64,000 nt of DNA from Roseateles_C aquae (GTDB lineage Bacteria > Pseudomonadota > Gammaproteobacteria > Burkholderiales > Burkholderiaceae_C), in assembly GCF_032337115.1 (NCBI RefSeq), contig NZ_JAVXZY010000005.1, positions 62,001 through 126,000 on the forward strand. Reading direction: 5' to 3'. The notes beneath the pieces are model-generated. The model was given only the letters and a program-made list of their open reading frames with translations. It made no database searches and had not been told where the DNA came from. Position 1 is the stretch's first letter. The number at the start of each line of letters is the position of its first letter. Positions 53,938-61,559 of the stretch are shown in pieces. The position numbers and the translations under genes are program-made.

Positions 53938-56900
53938 ATGAAAATCAAACATCTTGCAAGCCCGATGGCGGCTGCGCTGGCGGCCGCGTTTGCGATGCCC
54001 GTCGCGCTGGCCTCGACCAGCGGCGTCGTGATCAGCCAGGTCTACGGCGGTGGCGGCAATTCCGGCGCCACGCTGAAGAACGACTTCGTTGAGATCTTCA
54101 ATGCTGGCAGCAGCGCGGTCAGCCTGGCAGGCTGGTCGGTGCAGTATGCGTCTGCCACCGGTACCTCCTGGCAGACCACGGCGCTGCCGGCGGTGTCGCT
54201 GCAGCCCGGCAAATACCTGCTGATCAAGCAGGCGGCCGGCACCGGCGGCACGGTTGACATCACCGGCGACGTGACCGGCACCATCGCCATGGCGGCTGCC
54301 AGCGGCAAGGTGGCCCTGGTCAAGAGCACCACCGCTTTGAGCGGCGCCAACCCGAGCGCTGAAGACATCGTCAGCTACGGCAACTCGACCGCCACCGAAG
54401 GCAGCCCGACCCCGGTGCTGAGCGCTACGCTGGCCGCGCTGCGTGCCAACAACGGCTGTACCGACAACAACAACAACGCGGCGGACTTCGCCACCGGCGC
54501 CCCGAATGCACGCAATTCTGCGTCGCCAGCAAACGTTTGCTCATCGACGCCGCCGGCCAATCAGCCCATCGTGGCGAGCTGCCCCGATGTCAGCCTGGCC
54601 GCCGGCAGCAATGGTCTGATCAGCACCAGCGCGACCGACTCCGACAGCATCGTCAATGCCGCGGCCGTCGTCGGTTCGCTGCCTGCCGGCTTCACGCTGG
54701 GCAGCTTCTCAGCCGCGTCCGCCAAGGGCGGCGTCGCCAGCCAGACCATCCAGGTGGCCAGCTCGGTGGGTGCTGGTGGCTATCCGCTGCAACTGCAGTG
54801 GAGCAATGACGATGGCCAGACCGCCAGCTGCAGCTTTACCGCCACGCTGACCGGCCTGACCCCGATCTACAAGATCCAGGGTGCTGGCGCCAAGAGCCCG
54901 ATGGAAGGCCAGACCGTGACCACCAGCGGTGTTGTCAGCAAGCTGAACAACAACGGTTTCTTCCTGCAAGACCCGATCGGTGATGGCGACCCCAGCACCT
55001 CGGACGGCATTTTTGTCTTCACCAGCACGGCACCCACCGTCAGCGTCGGTCAGCAGATCCAGCTGAGCGGCAAGGTCGCCGAGTTCAATGTCGGTGCCGC
55101 CGGCAATGCCGATACCTTGGCGCATACGCTGACCCAGCTGACCAGCCCGACCAGCATCACCGTCACGGGCAGTGGCTATGCGATCACGCCGGTCGAAGTC
55201 GATCTGGCCACGCTGCCGGCCGATGGCCTGGAGGCCTATGAAGGCATGGTGGTGACCTTGCGCGGCCCCTTGACCGTGCAGCAGAACTACTTCCTGGGTC
55301 GCTTTGGTCAGCTGACTTTGGCGGCGGGTGGCCGCGTCTACACGCCGACCCATCTGCTGCGCCCGGGCGCCGACGCCTTGGCGCTGCTCGCTGACAACCG
55401 CCGCCGCAGCGTGCTGCTGGACGACGGCAGCAGCCTGCAAAACCCGAACCCGACGCCTTTCCTGGCGGCTGACAACACCGTGCGTGCCGGCGACAGCACC
55501 AGCGGCATCACCGGCGTGGTCGACTACGGCCTGGCCACCAGCAGCAATACCGGATTTGGCATCTACAAGGTGCACGCACTGACTGCGCCGAGTTTTGACC
55601 GCACCAACCCGCGCACGGCCACGCCGCAGATCTCGGGCGGCAATGTCCGCATCGCCAGCGCCAATGTGCTGAACTTCTTCACCACCTTCACCGATGGCAC
55701 GACCTTTGACGGCAAGACCGGCCAAGGCTGCAGTCTCGGCGGCTCGGTGAGCAAGTCCAACTGCCGCGGCGCCGACAGCCTGGCCGAGTTCCTGCGTCAG
55801 CGCGCCAAGACGGTGGCCAATCTGAGCGGCCTGAACGCCGATGTGCTGGGCCTGATGGAGATCCAGAACAATGGCGAGACGGCCGTCCAGCACCTGGTCG
55901 ATTCGCTCAATGCCGTGATGGGCGCCGGCACCTATGCCCGCGTGCCCGCAGCACCGCAAGGCAGCGGTGACGATGCCATCCGCGTCGCGATGATCTACAA
56001 ACCCGGCAAGCTGACGCTGCAGGGTCTGTCGATGTCCGATCCGGCCGACATCAACAACCGCCCGCCCTTCGCGCAAGGCTTTGTGACGCCCAATGGCGCC
56101 AAGTTCGCCGTCATCGTCAACCACCTGAAGTCCAAGGGCAGCTGCCCGGCCTCGGGCGCTGACACCGACGACGGTCTGCAGGGGTGCTGGAACAGCACCC
56201 GCGTGCAGCAGATCAACCAGTTGCAGGGCTTCCTGGGCCAGGTGCAAGCCAGCTATGGCACGCAGGATGTCGTGATGATGGGCGACTTCAACGCCCACTC
56301 GATGGAGGATCCAATCGCGACACTGACCGCGGGCGGCGCGGTGGTCGATCAGCTGAGCCGTTTCGATCGCTACGACTATTCGTACATCTTCGACGGCGGC
56401 TCGGGCCGTCTGGACCATGGCTTTGCCACGGCCAGCCTGTCGCCCAAGGTGGTGGCGGCCACCTCCTGGCACATCAACGCCGACGAGCCGCTGATCATCG
56501 ACTACAACCTCGAGTTCAAGCAGCCCGCCTGCGCCACCTGTGGCCCCGACTACTACACCGCCACGCCCTATCGCTCCTCGGACCACGATCCGATGGTGAT
56601 GGAGCTGAACCTGGTCAAGGACATCAACGGCGGCAATGGCAATGACGTGATCAAGGGCAGCGATGGCGACGACGTCATCACCGGTGGCCTGGGCCGCGAC
56701 ACCATCACCGGCGGCAAGGGCCGCGACCAGTTCGTCTACAAGACCGGCGCCGATGGCCTGGACACCATCACCGACTTCACCGTTGGCGAGGACAAGCTGG
56801 TGTTTACCGAGCTGCTGAAGAACGTCGGTATCACGAGTGGCGATCCGTTGGGCCAAGGTTTCGTCACCTGCAGCAATGCCGCTGGCAGTGCACTGATCGG

Positions 56901-57003
56901 CTATGACCCCGATGGCGCCGTTGGTCCGGCCGCCTCGCGTCCGGTCGTGCTGCTCAAGGGCGTTGCTTGCGCGGCCATCAATGCCGGCAGCTTCAAGTTC
57001 TGA
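53938..57003 (+). CDS. Secreted nuclease of the ExeM/NucH type with lamin-tail and RTX regions
   Basis: 1021 residues from the ATG at 53938 (signal peptide MKIKHLASPMAAALAAAFAMPVALA; no strong ribosome site). Residues about 28-190 form a lamin-tail domain (GVVISQVYGGGGNSGATLKNDFVEIFN). A Cys-containing immunoglobulin-like segment follows, then an OB-like region and an endonuclease/exonuclease/phosphatase domain (about 600-890). Its metal and catalytic motifs are Glu641 (GLMEIQNNG), HLKSKGS, GDFN (782-785) and SSDHDP (Asp882, His883). The C-terminus carries RTX calcium-binding repeats (GGNGNDVIKGSDGDDVITGG). It should degrade extracellular DNA. A PEP-CTERM gene follows after 27 bases. Confidence 0.92.
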   Translation: MKIKHLASPMAAALAAAFAMPVALASTSGVVISQVYGGGGNSGATLKNDFVEIFNAGSSAVSLAGWSVQYASATGTSWQTTALPAVSLQPGKYLLIKQAAGTGGTVDITGDVTGTIAMAAASGKVALVKSTTALSGANPSAEDIVSYGNSTATEGSPTPVLSATLAALRANNGCTDNNNNAADFATGAPNARNSASPANVCSSTPPANQPIVASCPDVSLAAGSNGLISTSATDSDSIVNAAAVVGSLPAGFTLGSFSAASAKGGVASQTIQVASSVGAGGYPLQLQWSNDDGQTASCSFTATLTGLTPIYKIQGAGAKSPMEGQTVTTSGVVSKLNNNGFFLQDPIGDGDPSTSDGIFVFTSTAPTVSVGQQIQLSGKVAEFNVGAAGNADTLAHTLTQLTSPTSITVTGSGYAITPVEVDLATLPADGLEAYEGMVVTLRGPLTVQQNYFLGRFGQLTLAAGGRVYTPTHLLRPGADALALLADNRRRSVLLDDGSSLQNPNPTPFLAADNTVRAGDSTSGITGVVDYGLATSSNTGFGIYKVHALTAPSFDRTNPRTATPQISGGNVRIASANVLNFFTTFTDGTTFDGKTGQGCSLGGSVSKSNCRGADSLAEFLRQRAKTVANLSGLNADVLGLMEIQNNGETAVQHLVDSLNAVMGAGTYARVPAAPQGSGDDAIRVAMIYKPGKLTLQGLSMSDPADINNRPPFAQGFVTPNGAKFAVIVNHLKSKGSCPASGADTDDGLQGCWNSTRVQQINQLQGFLGQVQASYGTQDVVMMGDFNAHSMEDPIATLTAGGAVVDQLSRFDRYDYSYIFDGGSGRLDHGFATASLSPKVVAATSWHINADEPLIIDYNLEFKQPACATCGPDYYTATPYRSSDHDPMVMELNLVKDINGGNGNDVIKGSDGDDVITGGLGRDTITGGKGRDQFVYKTGADGLDTITDFTVGEDKLVFTELLKNVGITSGDPLGQGFVTCSNAAGSALIGYDPDGAVGPAASRPVVLLKGVACAAINAGSFKF

Positions 57004-57030
57004 ATCGAATAACAGCAAATGGAGTTCACC

Positions 57031-57531
57031 ATGAACATTCGCAAAACCACCCTGGCCGCCGTCGCCGCTCTGCTGCTGGGCAGCGCCAGCGCGCAGGCCG
57101 ACAGCTTCACCTTCTCCGGCAAGATTGACGCCGGCCCCGAGCTGGGCCAGCTGTTCAGCGGCAGCTATGAGCTGAACCTGGCGGCTGTCACCGGCAGCGG
57201 CTTCGAGCAGTTGTCGCTCAGCAGCTTCCAGCTGAATTTCCTGTCTAACAGCTACACGCTGAATGCCAGCGCCACCGCCGACTACCAGGACGGCGTGTTC
57301 CTGGGCCTGAGCTACAGCTTCCAGGACGCCAGCAAGACGCTGGTGCTGACCTCGGGCAGCTTTGACGCCAACGACGCTTTCCTGCACTACACGCCTGTCA
57401 ATGGCGTCGAGAGCAGCGGCAGCTACACGGTTGCGGCCACGCCGGCCGTGCCGGAGCCTTCGACCTTGGCGATGGCCCTGGGTGGCTTGCTGGCCGTGGG
57501 CTTTGCCGCCCGTCGCCGCATGCCGGGCTGA
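57031..57531 (+). CDS. PEP-CTERM sorting-domain protein
   Basis: 166 residues from the ATG at 57031, with GGAG upstream. It has a signal peptide (MNIRKTTLAAVAALLLGSASAQA), a beta-rich central region of about 110 residues rich in Ser, Leu and Tyr (FSGKIDAGPELGQLFSGSYEL), and a PEP-CTERM tail (VPEPSTLAMALGG, hydrophobic stretch, ARRRMPG). It is probably sorted by an exosortase to the surface or matrix. It lies 27 bases after the nuclease gene on the same strand with no terminator between, so the two are likely co-transcribed. Confidence 0.88.
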   Translation: MNIRKTTLAAVAALLLGSASAQADSFTFSGKIDAGPELGQLFSGSYELNLAAVTGSGFEQLSLSSFQLNFLSNSYTLNASATADYQDGVFLGLSYSFQDASKTLVLTSGSFDANDAFLHYTPVNGVESSGSYTVAATPAVPEPSTLAMALGGLLAVGFAARRRMPG

Positions 57532-57548
57532 GCCAGGCTCGCGCAATG

Positions 57549-57579
57549 AAAACGGCGCCCTCGGGCGCCGTTTTTTTCA
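57549..57579 (+). terminator. Terminator after the nuclease/PEP-CTERM operon
   Basis: AACGGCGCC (57551-57559) pairs with GGCGCCGTT (57564-57572) around a CTCG tetraloop, followed by TTTTTTT. It is a strong intrinsic terminator 18 bases after the PEP-CTERM stop. Confidence 0.92.
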
Positions 57580-57609
57580 TCCTTGGCGCCAGCCAGCGAC
57601 ACGGCCGCT

Positions 57610-58470
57610 TCAGCCCTTCTCGGCCTTCAAGCGTGCATAGACCAGGCTGCCGAGCTCGTTCAGCCGCCCCGCGTCAAGCGGCCCGCTGAGGGCATAGCCG
57701 AGTTGCCCGTCGAGCCAGTAGAAGCTGCGCATGGTGCGGCCGCCTTCGCTGTGCTCGGTGAGCCTGAAGCGGGCCGGCGCGGCCTGTGTCGGTCCCGAGG
57801 TGCTGATGTAAAGCGTTAGCCGTTCGCCGGCCTCGTTCTCGAACATGAACTGCGCCCGGGCCAGCGTGCTTTCGGCGGCGGCCGGGCCGCTGGAATCGCC
57901 GGCGGGCAGCAAGCGGCCGCCAACCAGGCGATAGCCCTGATCACGCAGATCGGGCACCCGCAGCGGCTGCGCCAGCCGCTTGCTCAGCCACTGCACCAGA
58001 TGCTCTTGCTGATCGGCGCCGACCTCAACCGGATGGCGCCGTTCGGCCTGGTAGACCACATGGGCAATCGCCGCATCGCGAACGAACTCGGGTGCCGTGG
58101 CTTGCTGTTGCCCGGCCTTGGCTTGGTTGCCCTGGCTGTCGTGCCAGTCGTGAGCCCCCCAGCCCAAGCCCAGGCCCAGGCCGAGCAGCAGGGCGGCGGC
58201 CAGCGCTTGCTGCCAGGGGGCCAGGTCTTGCCTGCGCGAGCGTGCAGCGGCCGGGCGCAGTGCCTGCAGGAGGGCGGCGGGGACCGGCTCGTCCAGCATC
58301 TGCGCCTTCAGGCCTTGCAGGGCGGCACGCTGGCTGCGCCACTCCAGCACGCGGGCCGCCTGCTCGGGATGGGACTGCAGCCAGTGCGTCACCTCGGCCG
58401 CCTCGTAGGCGCTCAGCTGCCCGTCGACGTAGGCGTGCAGCGTGGCATCGTCAAAGTTGAGGTGGGTCAT
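57610..58470 (-). CDS. Anti-sigma factor (transmembrane, RsiW-like)
   Basis: 286 residues. The N-terminal segment LNFDDATLHAYVDGQLSAYEAAEVTHWLQSHPEQAARV is the anti-sigma zinc-finger-like fold found in membrane anti-sigma factors, here without the HxxxCxxC zinc ligands. One transmembrane helix (about 88-106, LAAALLLGLGLGLGWGA) leads to a periplasmic domain (HVVYQAERRHPVEV, WLSKRLAQPLRVPDL, DGQLGYALSGPL) of the kind seen in ECF-linked regulators. It should hold the adjacent sigma factor inactive at the membrane. It starts ten bases after the sigma gene. Confidence 0.9.
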   Translation of the reverse strand: MTHLNFDDATLHAYVDGQLSAYEAAEVTHWLQSHPEQAARVLEWRSQRAALQGLKAQMLDEPVPAALLQALRPAAARSRRQDLAPWQQALAAALLLGLGLGLGWGAHDWHDSQGNQAKAGQQQATAPEFVRDAAIAHVVYQAERRHPVEVGADQQEHLVQWLSKRLAQPLRVPDLRDQGYRLVGGRLLPAGDSSGPAAAESTLARAQFMFENEAGERLTLYISTSGPTQAAPARFRLTEHSEGGRTMRSFYWLDGQLGYALSGPLDAGRLNELGSLVYARLKAEKG

Positions 58471-58480
58471 GGTGTGGGCC

Positions 58481-59008
58481 TTACTTGACGACGCGCAGGC
58501 GAGCGCCGGCTGCCACGCCAGCCTCGCCCTGCATCAGCGCACGCAGCCGCTCGCGGGCGCGCGACAGCCGCGACATCACCGTGCCCACCGGCAGATCGAG
58601 CACCTCGGCGGCGGCCTCGTAGGACAGCTCTTCGACGCAGACCAGCAGCAGCACTTCGCGCGAGATGGCCGGCAGGGCGGCCAACGCGCGTTCCAGGTCG
58701 AGGCGCAGGTGCAACTGGGCCTGCGGGTCGGGTGCGGGCGAGGCCTCGTCCTGGTACTCCTCGTACAGATGCTGGCGTAGGTCGCGCAGCTGGTTCAGGA
58801 ACAGCCGGTGCATCAGCGTCAGCAGCCAGGCGCGCAAGGCCTCGGCGCGCGTGCCGTGGCCACGCTCGGGCTGCCACAGCGCCCATTTGGCGGCGGCGCG
58901 CTCCAGCGTGTCCTGCAGCAGGTCGTCGGCGCTGGCGCCATCGCCAGTGAGCAGATGGGCATAGCGCCGCAGCCGCGGCAGATGGGGCAGGGCCTCGTCG
59001 AGGATCAT
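58481..59008 (-). CDS. ECF-type RNA polymerase sigma factor
   Basis: 175 residues with region 2 (PHLPRLRRYAHLLTGDGASADDLLQDTLERA) and region 4 (ALAALPAISREVLLLVCVEELSYEAAAEVLDLPVGTVMSRLSRARERL), separated by a short linker: the minimal ECF layout. It is sandwiched between a lipoprotein gene and its anti-sigma gene in one leftward operon. The predicted promoter ahead of the operon (GGAATA-N16-TGTTTA) has the look of an ECF site, so autoregulation is likely. Confidence 0.95.
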   Translation of the reverse strand: MILDEALPHLPRLRRYAHLLTGDGASADDLLQDTLERAAAKWALWQPERGHGTRAEALRAWLLTLMHRLFLNQLRDLRQHLYEEYQDEASPAPDPQAQLHLRLDLERALAALPAISREVLLLVCVEELSYEAAAEVLDLPVGTVMSRLSRARERLRALMQGEAGVAAGARLRVVK

Positions 59009-59032
59009 GGCCCGGGCTGCTGCTCTTGAGGC

Positions 59033-59440
59033 TCAGGGCGTGGCGGTGTGCCAGACCTTGTTGACGCCGTCACCGCTGCGGTCGCCGGGCTTCTGGTCCT
59101 TGACCCAGAAGTACAGCGGCCGGCCCTTGTAGGCCCATTGGCGGGCACCGTCGTCGCGGGTGATGAGGCTCCAGTCGGCGCTGGCCGGCTTGGCATCAGC
59201 CGCCGCCATCAGCGGCGGCCAGTTCGTGGCGCAGGGGCCGTTGCAAACGCTCTTGCCGCTGCCCGCCGTGTCCTTGTCAAAGGTGTAGAGCGTCATCTGG
59301 TTGGCACCGACCAGGGCGCCGTCCTTGGCCGTCGCCGGCGGCGGGCTCATGCTGGCGCAGCCGCCGAGGCCGGCGAGACCGGCAAGCGCCAGGCTGCAGG
59401 ACAGAGTCAGCGTGGTCCAGGGGCGTGTGGCAATGTTCAT
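59033..59440 (-). CDS. COG4315-type predicted lipoprotein
   Basis: 135 residues. A lipoprotein signal (LALAGLAGLGGC) is followed by a domain with the paired repeat of this family: MTLYTFDKDTAGSGKSVCNGPCATNWPP, then WAYKGRPLYFWVKDQKPGD. The paired cysteines (SVCNGPC) may form a disulfide. The function of the family is unknown. It is the first gene of an operon with an ECF sigma factor and its anti-sigma factor, so it could be the main stress-induced product or the periplasmic sensor. Confidence 0.88.
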   Translation of the reverse strand: MNIATRPWTTLTLSCSLALAGLAGLGGCASMSPPPATAKDGALVGANQMTLYTFDKDTAGSGKSVCNGPCATNWPPLMAAADAKPASADWSLITRDDGARQWAYKGRPLYFWVKDQKPGDRSGDGVNKVWHTATP

Positions 59441-59467
59441 CGCGATCTCCGCAGGGTGGGTAGATGC

Positions 59468-59495
59468 TAAACACCGGGGATGCGGGCTTTATTCC
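59468..59495 (-). promoter_or_regulatory. Predicted ECF promoter of the lipoprotein-sigma-anti-sigma operon
   Basis: On the minus strand GGAATA (59495-59490) and TGTTTA (59473-59468) are separated by 16 bases. GGAATAAA-type -35 boxes with a CGGTGTTTA -10 are characteristic of ECF sigma factors. The site lies about 28 bases before the lipoprotein start, fitting autoregulation by the sigma factor encoded in the operon. Confidence 0.65.
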
Positions 59496-59514
59496 ATCGC
59501 GGTCGCAAAAGTTT

Positions 59515-60129
59515 TCAGCGCGTCAGCGCCAGCCGCAGGCCAAAGCCGATCAGGACGATGCCGGCCAGGCGCTGCAAGGCCGTCGTGACCCGCGGGTTCT
59601 GCCGCAGCCGCTCGCCCAGATGGTGGGTCAGCAGCACGACGATCAGGCCGTAGGCCAAGGTCAGCACGGCAATCGTCAGGGCCATGGCGGCGAAAGTGGC
59701 GAGGCTGGGCTGGCGGGCCGGGTCGACGAAAAGCGGAAAGAAGGCCATGTAGAAGACGATGGCCTTGGGATTGAGCAGGGTGATCAACAGGGCCTGGCGG
59801 AAATAGTGCCGCGGCTTGATCTGCAGCACCGGCGCATCGCCCGGCTTGGCCAGCAGCATCTTGACGCCCAGCCAGGCCAGATAGCCGGCGCCCAGCCATT
59901 GCACCGCGGCAAAGGCGCGCGGATAGGCCGCCAGCAGCGCCGCCACGCCGGCCACCGCCAGCCACATCAGCACCTGGTCGCCGGCGATCACGCCCAGCGT
60001 GGCCGCCAGCCCGCCGCGGCGGCCGCCCTTGCCCGTCGAGGTGATCAGCGCCAGATTGCCCGGCCCCGGAATGGCCAGGAACACGATGATGGCGACGACA
60101 AAGGCGCCATAGTCTGCGATGCCGAACAT
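59515..60129 (-). CDS. LysE/RhtB-family amino-acid exporter
   Basis: 204 residues with six predicted transmembrane helices. The N-terminal FLAIPGPGNLALITSTGKGGRRGGLAATLGVIAGD is the LysE/RhtB signature, and LLNPKAIVFYMAFFPLFVDP is the conserved middle motif. It exports amino acids or their derivatives across the inner membrane; the specific substrate is not predictable. It is leftward, and a MITE-like element begins 12 bases before its start, so its promoter lies within or across that element. Confidence 0.92.
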   Translation of the reverse strand: MFGIADYGAFVVAIIVFLAIPGPGNLALITSTGKGGRRGGLAATLGVIAGDQVLMWLAVAGVAALLAAYPRAFAAVQWLGAGYLAWLGVKMLLAKPGDAPVLQIKPRHYFRQALLITLLNPKAIVFYMAFFPLFVDPARQPSLATFAAMALTIAVLTLAYGLIVVLLTHHLGERLRQNPRVTTALQRLAGIVLIGFGLRLALTR

Positions 60130-60141
60130 GGGGAGTCCTCG

Positions 60142-60425
60142 CTAGGGCCTGTTAACACTACGTCTATCTGATGCGTTGCCACACAAATCGCCGTGAACTA
60201 GGCGCCCAAAAGTGCGATGAGCGAAGCCGGGGCGGCTCCCCCGGCGAGGCTTTGCAACGACGTGCACGGCGATTTGTGTGACAACCCTTCGGGAAAGGGG
60301 CTCCAAGGGCCCCACTCGGTGTTGAACGCCTTGCCCAGGCGGCCAGCTTGGGCAGCGTCGTCCGCCTGGATTGGGGCCCTTGGAGCCCCTCTCGCACAGA
60401 CAGACGTACTGTTAACAGGCCCTAG
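60142..60425. mobile_element. MITE-like foldback element with CTAG ends
   Basis: 284 bases bounded by 24-bp terminal inverted repeats with one mismatch (60142-60165 and 60402-60425, beginning CTAGGGCCTGTTAAC). Both ends are CTAG, so a CTAG target duplication around a 276-bp element is possible, as made by some IS5-family transposases. Inside are two more perfect inverted pairs: a 15-bp ACACAAATCGCCGTG (60181-60195 with 60265-60279) and a 19-bp AGGGGCTCCAAGGGCCCCA (60296-60314 with 60372-60390). The strand can therefore fold as a three-way junction. There is no coding capacity. A partial copy is at 63301-63332. Confidence 0.75.
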
Positions 60426-60970
60426 TAGGTTCTGCCACCCTTGAACTGTGCATGCTGACGGCGCTGCAGCGTCGTGCTCCTGCCCATGGCCTCGAAGGAC
60501 ACCCGGGCATGGGCGTGCATGATGGCCAGGCCCAGGGCGTCGGCAGCATCCTTGCCCGGCTCGCCAGGCAGGTTCAAGAGTCGCTTGATCATCGCCTGGA
60601 TCTGCTCCTTTTTCGCATGGCCATGGCCGACGATGGCCTTCTTCATCTGCAGCGCCGTGTATTCGGACACCAGCAGCTCGCAGGACACCAGCGCCGTCAG
60701 CGCCGCACCGCGTGCCTGGCCGAGCAAGAGCGTTGATTGCGGATTGACGTTGACGAAGACGATTTCAACCGCCGCGCACTGGGGCTGGTAGCGCGCATGG
60801 ATCTCGCGGATGCCGTCGAAGATGATCTTCAGCCGCGCGGGCAGATCGCCGGTGGCGACCGCGCTGGTCTTGATCGTGCCGCTGGCGACATAGCTGAGCC
60901 GCGGACCATCGGCATCGATGATGCCAAAGCCCGTGGTCTGCAGGCCGGGGTCGATGCCGAGGATGCGCAT
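60422..60970 (-). CDS. ruvC: Crossover junction endodeoxyribonuclease RuvC
   Basis: 182 residues. Catalytic acidic residues are visible: Asp7 in RILGIDPGLQTTGFG, Glu in AAVEIVFVN, and the Asp pair in KDAADALGLAI. The KKEQIQAMIKRLLNL segment is standard. It cuts Holliday junctions with RuvAB. The stop codon TAG is formed by the terminal CTAG of the adjacent MITE-like element (60422-60424), so insertion of that element may have altered the C-terminus. ruvA and ruvB are not next to it in this window. Confidence 0.95.
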   Translation of the reverse strand: MRILGIDPGLQTTGFGIIDADGPRLSYVASGTIKTSAVATGDLPARLKIIFDGIREIHARYQPQCAAVEIVFVNVNPQSTLLLGQARGAALTALVSCELLVSEYTALQMKKAIVGHGHAKKEQIQAMIKRLLNLPGEPGKDAADALGLAIMHAHARVSFEAMGRSTTLQRRQHAQFKGGRTY

Positions 60971-61010
60971 TCAGCAGGGCTCGCGGGTGACGGTGGAAGA
61001 AACGGCTTCG

Positions 61011-61049
61011 GCGCAGGCTCGGGTCGGAGAAGCGGACCCGAGCCTGCGC
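61011..61049. repeat. Perfect 15-bp inverted repeat upstream of ruvC
   Basis: GCGCAGGCTCGGGTC (61011-61025) is exactly complementary to 61035-61049 around a 9-base loop. It lies between ruvC and the GFA-domain gene, both leftward, in a 156-base gap. It lacks a T-tail on either strand. It may terminate with Rho, stabilise the upstream transcript's 3' end or be a repeat-family member. Confidence 0.6.
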
Positions 61050-61126
61050 TGTGCGCTTGTCAAAACCGTGGTTTGTGCGCCGGTGTTCATGCCACGAGTG
61101 TCGCAGCTGTTGGCAGGCACGCGGCT

Positions 61127-61537
61127 TCAGCGCCCGGGCTCGCTGCCGTCGTAGCGCGGCAGGGCGGCGTCCAGCTCGTCCCAGCAGGCACGGGAGCTGA
61201 CGAAGTTGTGCGATATCGGGCGCTCGGTGATATCGGAGTCCAGGATGCCCAGGCGCAGGCGCAATCGCTCGGGGTCGTCGCGGTTGGAACTGAAAAGCGG
61301 CGAGGCGCAGATGCCGCAGAAGTGGCGTAACCGGCCGGCCTTGACTTCGTAGCTGCGGATGCAGTCCTCACCCTGGCTGATGCGCAGGCCGCTGCGGCTG
61401 ATGAAGCCGTTGGTGGCGTAGGCGGTACCGCTGGACTTGCGGCAGCGCGAGCAGTGGCAATGGATGATGGCATCGATGCCGCCGCTGATCTCCAGGGCGA
61501 CGGCGCCGCACAGGCAGCTGGCGAGGTAGTGGGGCAT
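61127..61537 (-). CDS. GFA/CENP-V domain protein
   Basis: 136 residues from the ATG at 61537. The zinc-binding cysteines of the GFA fold are present: CLCGAV, HCHCSRCRKSSG and FCGICASPLFSS. The family is named after glutathione-dependent formaldehyde-activating enzyme, but most members have no proven activity and the original assignment is disputed. It is the last gene of an operon with the CdsA-like and acyltransferase genes (22-base gap), although it has no obvious link to lipids. Confidence 0.88.
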   Translation of the reverse strand: MPHYLASCLCGAVALEISGGIDAIIHCHCSRCRKSSGTAYATNGFISRSGLRISQGEDCIRSYEVKAGRLRHFCGICASPLFSSNRDDPERLRLRLGILDSDITERPISHNFVSSRACWDELDAALPRYDGSEPGR

Positions 61538-61559
61538 GGCGTGAGACGGGCGAAGTTGA

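Noticed and set aside
60150..60425. Short leftward and rightward open frames within the MITE-like element
   Set aside because: They run through inverted repeats, have no start signals, and recur as fragments at 63.3 kb because the DNA repeats, not because a protein is conserved.
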